Source: Tetragonia tetragonoides
Lineage: Eukaryota; Streptophyta; Magnoliopsida; Caryophyllales; Aizoaceae
Length of the DNA stretch: 64,000 nucleotides
NCBI GenBank assembly: GCA_038025085.1
Contig: CM076154.1
Location: forward strand, 18,202,001-18,266,000
Direction of reading: 5' to 3'
In this document: positions 55,928 to 64,000 of the stretch, one piece after another
Layout of the letters: each line of letters begins with the position of its first letter
Position numbering within the stretch: position 1 is the stretch's first letter
Translations under genes and position numbers: made by a program
The notes under the pieces: generated by a model
What the model saw: the letters and a program-made list of their open reading frames with translations, nothing else
The model's database searches: none
Told to the model about the DNA's origin: nothing

Positions 55928-58900
55928 CTAGCTGCGGCCTTGTTTAGAGGCTTCAGCGCTGTTAGTTGTCATGAATGATTCTCCGCACCCACATTGCCCT
56001 TTAGAGTTTGGATTAATAAAAATGAACTCTGACCTGCATAAAAAATAATGCACAAAGACATCAGAAAGGCCAGCATTCCAAATAAGACTACAGGGCCCCT
56101 ATCGAGGGACTTCCTTATCTGCAAAATGGTTGGACTTGAAGTTTCAATTACACCAACTAGCTGAACAGCACAAATTTATGAATTATGGAGCTAAAGTGAG
56201 TAAAAGTCATCACATTTGTTGCATTAAACCAGAAATACAAACAACAATATGAGTATAGCTGTTGCTTGAGCGAACACACAAAGAATGGCAAAGTTTTTCC
56301 GTCGACCGTTGACTGTTTTGATCTGGTTCTATTCATGACCCAACTACCAACTCTCATGGCTTTAGTAAGGGGCCCCTAGCTAGGTCTCTCCTTCTTCAGG
56401 ATTTTCGCCTTCCCTTCTTGCTTTTAGCCAATATCCAGAAAGTTTTATTTCAAATAAGATCTTTCCTTCCCAACGGTCTCGGCCCAAGAGGAATGATAAC
56501 CGAGAGGTTGCCCAGCCACAAAACATACTGAACTTATATATGCAATCTTTGTCTTTCTAGTCTCACCGATCTCTTGTCATAGGGAAGCTAAGTAAGGTGT
56601 TTCAAAGAAGGAAATTCCTTTTGTTGAACTCGCGGGCGAGCGTGCTTCAGCTTCTTCTCATTCAAGAGGTTAGTTCCACAAGAACTTAGGTCAGGAAAGA
56701 GAATTGAAAAGAGAGTAGTTTCAAGTTAATAAAAACAGAGTTCGTGTCGCTTCCTCTTCCTTATTAATTAGATGAGATCTTACTTACAAGCCTTTAACGA
56801 TGAGAGAAGGCGACTCACCTGAGCTTATCATCAACAAAATCCATCTTGGTTCCTATTACATGCATTAGAGCTTTCGGTTCGATGAGAATCTTCACTCCCT
56901 TATCTTCAATTAGCTCATCAAACTTCCCCTTTTCATCTGTATCTTCAAAGGCCAGAATCAAAAGTCAACAGAACTCAATATAATGTCCCTGTTTCACAAA
57001 TATTCTATCACTTCAAACTTTACAAATCAATTGTTCTAAATAGTTTACCAGCAACTTAAGTTGCACGGACATGAACATAAATATGTATACAGAGATGACA
57101 CAGGAAGCGGTACATCAAGTGTGATATCATTGGCAAAATTTGTTGTTTTCGCATGTTCGAAACATGTTAATCTGTGTCAAGCACCTTCCTTCTGGTATCC
57201 GTACATCATAGCCAGCAACAGTATACATCATATATAAGGTTCCACTCTCTAATCCATATTGGATGCACTGTCATCAGTAAACTCTCCTATCATTGGCTAG
57301 TTTTATCTACAAATTATTTCTCTTGATCTTTGAACTATCTGGCCACTCTGGAGTGCAAGGAGATTTTAATTTAATAATTTCTCCATCCTGTGCCTTACCA
57401 CTAATTTCATCTAATAAGTCTAAAATGAATAACACTTAATGCAAAATGTTCATCCTAACAATGTGTCAAGGTTTCCATACTATGTAAAATTTGGAGTAAT
57501 ATATGAGTAAAGAACTTTCCTACCCCAAATTATATCGCTCTCCACTTTATTACTGCCTTGTAAGGGAGGAAAGTGTGAGAAGAGAGAGATGAGATAAAGT
57601 GGGGAAGGAAACATGGGGAGAAGAGAGAACAAAATGGCTGAGCGAGCCACGGGTATATATCAAAAGTAACATGGAGAAGGTTTTACCAAAATAACAAAGG
57701 TAGGCAGTGGTAGAGAATTAAGGGAGGGAACAGAATTATCTGCCAGCGAATACGAGATTGGATACTTATTAGGAGGAAAAGGTCATTAGATGCATTAGTA
57801 ATTTGGTATGGTTAATTGCCACTATATATTTTCTAGAATCAGACTTAGTAACTGATAATAGATGACAACTATCCTAAAATAAGTCCAAGAAGTTGACACT
57901 CAAATGTAAGAAAAAAGGTCAAAAGTTAAGACAAGCTGCAGATAGAACACACTTATAAATCATGTGTATGTAACAAAGCACAAGCCTTACACATAATTGA
58001 TAACACGGCCAAAATTATGCATTTAAGCACACTCTACCTGTACTATATTGAAAGGCAAAAAAATCACAAAGAAGCAAGCCACATGGAACATCAATAATCC
58101 TTCCCACAAACAAGAAAAACAAAGGGCTCGCCAATTGCCTTCTCATAACTTTTATTCATATATAGAATTCCTAAATTATGTTTTGGTTTAAAATTGCAAA
58201 GAAACTCAAAACTAAACTTAACTCTTTTCCTTTAAAAAACTTATTACTTGGCCCTTATGATTTATTACTATATTATTCATTGCTACTGATTAGCCAATAA
58301 ATTGGATTACGCTACCAACTATTTGAAAATATATGTTGAAATCCTTTCTTTTTATCACTCTGATTGGTACATTTGCAGCTGAGCTTCCCATGGTGAATAA
58401 GCAGATAATGAGGGGTCCCGGTTTACAAGCTTCACAAATAAAAAGGCTATTGTAAAACTGTCTCTATGAATCAAGTTTCAGATAGTATTGGGGATCACAA
58501 AGCCGGACAAAACTTAATTGTGATGCAGGTTTTGACCCTGTCTCTCTAGTCACTGGTGTTGCAGGGGTCCTTAGAAGGCATGATGGAAGTTGGATCACAG
58601 GATTTGGGAAGAAGTTGAAGACTCAAAGTGTATTGATGGCTGAACTGCTCACCATTAAGGAAGGACTAAAGCAAGTTAAGAGAATGAAGTTGACAAGAGT
58701 TGTGGTGGAATCAGACTGCAAGAAAGCTGTGGAATTGGTTAATCAACAAGGGACCTTCAAAGACTGTCACACACCACTGGTTTGTGAATGTCAGAACCTG
58801 CTGGGGAACTTGGAGCAAGTTCAAATAACCCATTGTTTTAGAGAATGTAATAGGACAGCTGACTCATTAGCTCATTTTGTAATGCAGGAGGAAGGGGATC

Positions 58901-61900
58901 AGAGTCTCTTCGAATCTGTCCCATCTTCATGTATTAATGCTTTCACTGATGACTGTAACGGGACTTTGTTCCCAAGAATGATTTCGACGTAAATTTAATT
59001 TAAGCCCTTTTATTACCAAAAAAAAAAAGAAAAGCCCTGGGCTGGAGTTGATGTTTTGATGGCTACTTTTTCTGTATCAAGGAGGAGGTATGTTTGGCTG
59101 TGTTGGTGTCTTTAATAATTCGAATATGTGTAGTCCCATCAACTGCAGAGTGCACTAGTGTCACTTTGGTGCCAAAGACCCAGCAGCCTGCTACCATTAA
59201 AGATTGGAGACCCATATCTTATTCTATTGTCATGCACAAGCTTATCTCTAAGATTGCTGATTGAAAACAAGGTGTGATTGGAAGTATTGTGGATGAGGCT
59301 CAATTGTACCAGGTAGAATGGTTGCTGATAACATCATTGTGGCTCATGAATCGGCCAAAGGGTTATTCTTGCAAGAATATATCTCCTAGGTGAATGATAG
59401 GTTGATTTGCAAAAAGCATAAGATTCGTCAGAGTGGCCTTTCCTTCAACAAATGCTTGCTGAATTTGGCTTTCCTTTGAAGATGGTGAGTTGGATCATGA
59501 CCTGTATTTGCACTGTGACTTGTTCCTCCCCGTTAATGGCCAACTTACCGCACTTTTGACATGTATAAAGGATCAATAACAGTGTCATGATTTTGATTAT
59601 CATTCTAAATGCTCCACGCTGGGAATTGCACCCCTTTAATTTTCCGATGATGTACTCTTGTTTCCTAAGGGTGAGATTTTTTCTGGTAGCCTTTTCAGGG
59701 AAGCTGTCAATATTTTTCTGCTTATTTTTGTGGTGTATAGGAGGAAACGAGTAAAATTCTGCAGTTCTTTAGTTATAATGAAGGGGACCTTCCTTACAGA
59801 TATTTCGGAGTGCCCTTATATGCAAAAAAGGCAAATTTATAGCAGTCTAAGCCTCTCGTTTCATGTAGATAGGATCATTGCCAAATCAGGTGCTGGACTA
59901 CTAGCAACTATGTTCCTTTCTTATGCTGGTCGGAAGCAACTCAATAAAGTAGTTTTGTTTGGAATGAGCCTTAGCCCAAAGGCGCAATGAGCCTTAGCCC
60001 AAAGGGACACCAAATAAACTCCTCGATTCCAAACCAAGTCAATACTCTTCTGCACATCGGAAAAAACCCTTGAATTTCTCTCCAACCAAATGCACCAGAG
60101 GATAGCCATGCAAGCACACCTCCACACTCCACAGTAACCTATCCCCCTTCAACTTGAGTAGGTATTTTATGGACACACATTTTTCTTTCTCGTACTTTCC
60201 TTTAAAATTTTGCATACAAACATATAAAAATTAAAGCAAAGTGTTCAATATGGTGTTTCTTAGGTCGACAATGATTTCGTTAAGCCTTTCCCACAATGAA
60301 TCTGGATCCCACCCCAGAAACAAAAACCCCACACTAATAGCTGGTTTGATTTCAGCATTGAGTACATTGGCCGGAATTTTCCGCAATGGGTGAAAGCCTG
60401 AAGGACCAATGCCACGTGGAGGTAGAAGGCCCACCCATTGTGAACTTCTTTTCTCGGAGACGACGCAATGACGGTATCAGGGGAATAAGCATCGGTTAAC
60501 TCTGTGCCAGCGGCCGTGGTAAGACACAGGATGCAAGGCTGTGGATTTAATCCTCCCATGTCCCATCCCTTCAAAATCAAGGGAAGTGTTCCACATCGAT
60601 TGGGAGTTGCTTCACCAAAAGCCCAATATCCGTAAACATTGAGGTGGGAGCTTTTTTTTGGTGGGGGGGGGGGGGGGGAAGGAAGATCAAATTTATGTAG
60701 GATATCTCTATTCTTAAGTTCACATTTCATACATACACTTCCACTGCAATTATTTTATAATTTACACAGTTCATATAGTTCCTAAACTCCCTAAACCTGG
60801 AAGATCTTAAGTCTTTGAGACATCAATTATTCATGAATACAACAAAACACATACAATACTATTCTCTTTTGACATGATCCTTTCTCTGCAATTTGTCTTC
60901 TTTTCCATTCTATGCTATGTTGCTTTATACTAGCATATACAAGTCCCCCAGTTTGACAAATTGGGACAATTAAACAAAACCATAACCTAGGTTCAGCAAC
61001 CATATCTCTAACTAAATACCTCTTACCTTGTCTTCAACCCCCGTCTCAATATCACCAACAAGAATCATTACACCAGACTTCAAACACCACATATATAATT
61101 GACCATGACCTCCTTCGTAATCATAGCAAATACTCCGTCACGATTAATAATAATAATATATCTTCATTCAAGCTACACAATTTCCTCTAAAACAAACACA
61201 AGCATACAACTACCAAATGTTGAACACACCCTCATGTCTCAACAACAGCTACATGCCTACATTAACCGTCCATATACTAGGCCTGTAGGCCATACCTGAG
61301 AAAGCGAACAATCAATCAACATATAACCCGAAAAACTCATCATCAAGCAAACCACCACATGCCATCATCAAGCAAATCCACATGCCAAAGTTCAGCAAAT
61401 AGCTAGCTACTTGTAAGACGTCTACACCCCCCCCCCCTCTTTCTTATCAACCAAAACCCTCAATCCAAACCCACAATTCAACAACGTTAACATTCTATCC
61501 TCAACTTTCGATAATACCAACAAACAGGCTACACCATTACACCCAACCAAAAAAAGAAAAAAGAGTAAAAAAAACACTCATCTTTATTTATGATTTATCA
61601 ATCAAACAATCCTTCAATTCATTATATAAATCATCTATAAAGTAGTATAATCAACACATGCCCTAATTCTTATAATCAAACAGGACCCTCAATTCATATG
61701 GCAATCATCTTCAGTTTAATCGTCCACCAGAAAAAAAAAAAAAAAAAAAAAAAAAACCCTCAATTCAATCCCACATTAACATTATTTTCCTCACCTTTTC
61801 ATAACACCCACAAACAGGCTACACTAAAGCCAACTAAAAAAAAACAGTCTTGTTTATTTATGAATCAAACAATCCCTTAATTCATTATATCATAAATCAA

Positions 61901-62196
61901 CTATAAAGTAGTATAATCAACAGAAACCCAATAATAATAGAATAATACTAAAATAAATTCTACTATAAATTTGCAAATGAAATGAATTAAAGAAACGAAA
62001 TTGACTAACCGGCATAATTGAGGGTATAAGACAAGCCATTACAACCACGAGCCTTAACGCCAAGGCGAAGAAAAGAGCGCTGACGATGGTCAAGGAGCTG
62101 ACGTATGCGATTGGCGGCAGTCTCAGTTAAACTCAGAGCTTGCCGTCGTATGCTGGGCACCGCCTTTGCTAGTAATGATGCTGATGATGATGCCAT
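55928..62196 (-). CDS. ISCA1-like: A-type Fe-S carrier, mitochondrial ISCA1-like
   Basis: Three exons on the minus strand: 62196-62010, 56936-56819 and 56033-55928 (TAG). They join in phase at GT-AG sites into 136 residues. An N-terminal stretch ([20 protein letters not shown]) rich in Ser, Ala and Arg could be a mitochondrial presequence. The Fe-S biogenesis domain follows: [66 protein letters not shown]. The three family cysteines are Cys52, Cys116 and Cys118. The family delivers or assembles Fe-S clusters with partner ISCA and GLRX proteins. Length is typical. Exon order gives a 5.1-kb first intron and a 0.8-kb second intron. No defects are seen. Confidence 0.92.
56370..56750. other. Possible mitochondrial DNA insertion (NUMT) in intron 2
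   Basis: The stretch has higher GC and the word style of plant mtDNA spacers (GGGGCCCCTAGCTAGG, AACTCGCGGGCGAGCGTGCT, CAAGAGGTTAGTTCCAC) and differs from the AT-rich intron on both sides. I recognise no mitochondrial gene in it, so this rests on composition. Confidence 0.3.
56937..58380. other. ISCA1-like intron 1, exon-2-proximal part
   Basis: AT-rich intron sequence without identifiable repeats or exons. Confidence 0.35.
58489..58992 (+). pseudogene. LINE-type RNase H (RVT_3) domain, open 168 codons
   Basis: An open frame without ATG starts after TAG (58486-58488). [10 protein letters not shown] holds the first catalytic Asp, [15 protein letters not shown] the second strand, [10 protein letters not shown] the Glu helix, [13 protein letters not shown] the next Asp, and [11 protein letters not shown] the C-terminal His/Asp region. 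It is followed by TAA, a short 3'UTR and an A-tract (59019-59029), so this is the 3' end of a LINE. It lies in ISCA1-like intron 1, antisense to that gene. The frame is unusually intact for a fragment. Confidence 0.8.
59090..59965 (+). mobile_element. Degenerate LINE reverse transcriptase
   Basis: Frames in order: [20 protein letters not shown] with HKLISKI (RT N-terminal), [10 protein letters not shown], then [12 protein letters not shown] (Asp-Asp box, SDD for ADD), and [13 protein letters not shown] then LSYAGRKQL (RT thumb). Several stops and shifts occur. Sense on +, within ISCA1-like intron 1. Confidence 0.7.
59966..60140 (-). mobile_element. LINE ORF2 tail fragment
   Basis: Minus strand 60127-59990: [20 protein letters not shown], then [19 protein letters not shown], the same tail as at 1212-1412. 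The duplicated word GAGCCTTAGCCCAAAGG at 59964 and 59988 marks its 3' junction with the RT relic. Confidence 0.75.
60371..60538 (+). pseudogene. Plastid 16S rRNA fragment (NUPT)
   Basis: It follows plastid 16S rRNA closely: GGAATTTTCCGCAATGGG, GTGGAGGTAGAAGGCCCAC, GTGAACTTCTTTTC, GCAATGACGGTATC, GGGGAATAAGCATCGG, TAACTCTGTGCCAGC, then the 530-loop area (GGCCGTGGTAAGAC) and GGATGCAAG. Differences from the plastid gene are mostly C-to-T and G-to-A, as expected for methylated nuclear DNA. Homology stops abruptly on both sides, so the inserted piece is about 170 bp. It is not a functional rRNA. Confidence 0.85.
60661..60680. repeat. Poly-G tract
   Basis: A homopolymeric G run after a T-tract in ISCA1-like intron 1. 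It generates the Pro-rich minus frame. Confidence 0.8.
60740..61440. other. ISCA1-like intron 1, no feature seen
   Basis: AT-rich sequence ending in a C-tract at 61429-61438. No repeat was identified. Confidence 0.3.
61447..61925. repeat. Diverged ~290-bp tandem repeat near exon 1
   Basis: Matching blocks CAAACAGGCTACAC at 61522 and 61812, TTTATTTATGA...CAATC, and TATAAAGTAGTATAATCAACA at 61636 and 61901 give a period of about 290 bp with clear divergence. It lies 85-560 bp inside intron 1 from the ISCA1-like exon 1 donor. An A-tract (61731-61756) separates the units. Confidence 0.75.
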
Positions 62197-62428
62197 TTTT
62201 GTTTTTATTTTGTTTGATTTGATAAAACAAAAAATTGTGTTTGATTTGATTTTTATTGTATTATTGAGTGACCTTGAAAATTGGATTTGAGAATCGAACC
62301 TGAGAGGAGAGAGAAAATGGGGTAGGGATGGAGTTGGGTTCTTCGTGACAATGGAAGGGGCTGTAGGCCTGTTGCTGGTCTGGTGGCTATTGATTTATTT
62401 ATTATTTTTGTTTTTATCTTTATTTTTT
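62197..62428 (-). promoter_or_regulatory. ISCA1-like 5'UTR and proximal promoter
   Basis: Read on the minus strand, a CT-rich leader (TTTTCTCTCTCCTCTCAGG, around 62300-62318) precedes the ATG at 62196 by about 100 bp. Beyond 62429 the Mutator-like element begins, so the unaltered host promoter is at most about 230 bp long. Confidence 0.5.
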
Positions 62429-62755
62429 GCGCAATTTGGTGAAAACCACCTGAAAAGTTACACGTTTTGTTCAGTACCCCCTGAAAAGTTGCTATTTGTT
62501 CAGTACCACCTTTAATGTTACAAACGCCGTGTGAGTCACACCTTAAGTGAAATTCCGACCAAATCCAAAAATTTTCTGACCATTTTACCCTCACGTGTCT
62601 AACACGTGACTTTTAAGTGATTTAAAAAATAAAATAAATAAAAAATATAAATATAAATAACTAACCTAAAACTAATTAATTTCACTCAAACCCAACCCCA
62701 TCATCCCATCCTCTCTCTTCCTAAACCCAACCCCTCGATCTCCATCTCCCTCCGT

Positions 62756-62826
<71 letters not shown>

Positions 62827-63334
62827 CTCGTCATTAATGGCGACAACGAAGCCATGGCCGCGATGAAGTTTCTGTGCTCTCTCTCTCTCTCTCTCTCAAG
62901 CTCGTACCCATCTCCATCTCTCTCTCAAGCTCTGAAGATCGTCATTAATGGCGACAAGAACTCAGCGAAGCCATGGCCGCGATGAAGTTAAAGGTTGTCG
63001 ACCACCATTTTTGTCCGGCGACCACATATCGAGCTCTCAAGCCACCGATTTGTGGTTTCCGGCCATGAACCATGGTCGGCGACATTTCTGATTAATCTCG
63101 AGCGAGCTTCAATGGCCATGCATGAGCTTTAGAAGCTCTGATCTGCCGATTCCAAGCTAAGCTTCTCCTTCTTTCTTTTTAATTTTTTCCCTTTTTGTCT
63201 TAATTTTCGGTTTTGTTTCAGAATTTTGAGCTCCTAAGGAATCAAAATTTGAGCTTGATTTTGAAGGTTTTGAGATGTAACAATTGATACCAACATCTGC
63301 TTCTTCTACGTTTTTATGAGGAGATTTAATGGAC

Positions 63335-63368
<34 letters not shown>

Positions 63369-63420
63369 CAACGGGGAGTTTTTCAACAATGGTGGTGTTC
63401 TGTTTCGCCACGAAAACAGG

Positions 63421-63451
<31 letters not shown>

Positions 63452-63529
63452 CTGAGCGAGAGAATGGGAAGAAAATTTTTGCGGGAGTTTTTCAACAATG
63501 GTGGTGTTCTGTTTCGCCACGAAAACAGG

Positions 63530-63600
<71 letters not shown>

Positions 63601-63676
63601 GAGCGAGAGAATGGGAAGAAAATTTTTGCGGGAGTTTTTCAACAATGGTGGTGTTCTGTTTCGCCACGAAAACAGG

Positions 63677-63725
<49 letters not shown>

Positions 63726-63766
63726 GAGCGAGAGAGAGAGTTGTTCTGTTTCGCCACGAAAACAGG

Positions 63767-63831
<65 letters not shown>

Positions 63832-64000
63832 GAGAGAGAGAATGGTCAGAAATTTTTTGGTCAAATTAGTTTAGCTAGTTAGTTTAATTAATTAGTTTAG
63901 TTAGTTTAATTAATTTAGTTAGTTTAATTACTTTAATTAATTATTTGGTCAAATCACTTTAAAAGTCACGTGTTAGACACGTGAGGGTAAAATGGTCAGA
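62429..64000. mobile_element. Mutator-like element, right end beyond the window
   Basis: The left arm begins near GCGCAATTTGGTGAAAACC, similar to the arm of the 35632 element. 62575-62622 is the inverse of 63952-64000 (both read TCTGACCATTTTACCCTC on opposite strands, then CACGTG pairs). By symmetry about 145 bp of the right arm lies past 64000. The interior has (CT)n/(GA)n tracts, a duplicated block AAGCTCGTCATTAATGGCG-like (62824, 62936) and a 3-4 copy array at 63380-63835. No transposase was seen. Confidence 0.75.
63380..63838. repeat. GA-rich minisatellite inside the Mutator-like element
   Basis: The unit GTTCTGTTTCGCCACGAAAA, CAGGGGAA, then (GA)n, then GCTGAGCGAGAGAATGGG occurs at about 63397, 63506, 63653 and 63740 with variable GA length. 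Frames across it (RERERE, SLSLSL) are repeat artefacts. Confidence 0.9.

Noticed and set aside
60575..60640. snRNA-type upstream element (TTCCACATCG)
   Set aside because: It lacks the full RTCCCACATCG consensus and a TATA at the required spacing; no snRNA follows.
60260..60730. 156-codon minus-strand frame
   Set aside because: It runs antisense through a plastid 16S rRNA fragment and a poly-G tract; no protein homology.
63380..63838. CRISPR-like repeat-spacer pattern
   Set aside because: Plant nuclear DNA; spacers are GA repeats of variable length, so it is a minisatellite.
63157..63882. Long SLSLSL / RERERE open frames on both strands
   Set aside because: Pure products of the (GA)n/(CT)n minisatellite; all frames are open because of the dinucleotide repeat.

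Overview
The window is nuclear DNA from a flowering plant, most likely a eudicot. The evidence is AT-rich intergenic DNA, GT-AG introns up to several kilobases long, plant-type LINE, SINE, MITE and Mutator-like elements, a plastid 16S rRNA fragment and plant-type protein families. I cannot name the species.

Layout. Four trypsin-fold genes related to plant Deg/HtrA proteases ('protease Do-like 14' type) lie on the + strand. Gene A (exons 3229-10114) is the 3' part of a protease-PDZ gene whose 5' part lies left of the window or has been lost. Gene C (18017-18682) and gene D (22380-23186) are single-coding-exon, protease-domain-only proteins with 5'UTR introns. Gene B (26259-42221) is a 12-coding-exon gene that I reconstructed from matched splice phases; it encodes a 435-residue protease-like + PDZ protein. 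The exons shared by A and B have equal lengths and phases (131, 121, 93 and 119 nt), so the two are clear paralogues. The last gene is on the - strand (62196-55928): three exons encode a 136-residue mitochondrial-type A-type iron-sulfur carrier (ISCA1-like). It is complete, with all three conserved cysteines.

The most interesting biology is the graded decay of the active site in the protease cluster. C keeps His-Asp-Ser, D has Thr in place of Ser, A has Ile in place of Ser, and B has lost all three triad residues while keeping an intact reading frame and a PDZ domain. B also carries two lysine/arginine-rich mini-exons inside the PDZ coding region. This looks like a locally duplicated family drifting to non-proteolytic functions; that conclusion is inference.

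Most of the remaining sequence is repeats. At least thirteen LINE pieces carry the zf-RVT, RT or RNase H part of ORF2, several with clear target-site duplications (TSDs). One composite LINE (45885-51277) has an 18-bp TSD and contains a 1.4-kb DNA transposon. tRNA-derived SINEs are present, one nested in a LINE. Four long-inverted-repeat Mutator-like elements include two whose arms carry paired CACGTG motifs; one of these lies just upstream of the ISCA1-like gene. There are also several MITE families, a Helitron-like 3' terminus, a Ty3/gypsy protease relic, an 18S rRNA fragment, a plastid 16S rRNA fragment and tandem duplications of 65-290 bp. The introns of gene B and of the ISCA1-like gene hold many of these insertions.
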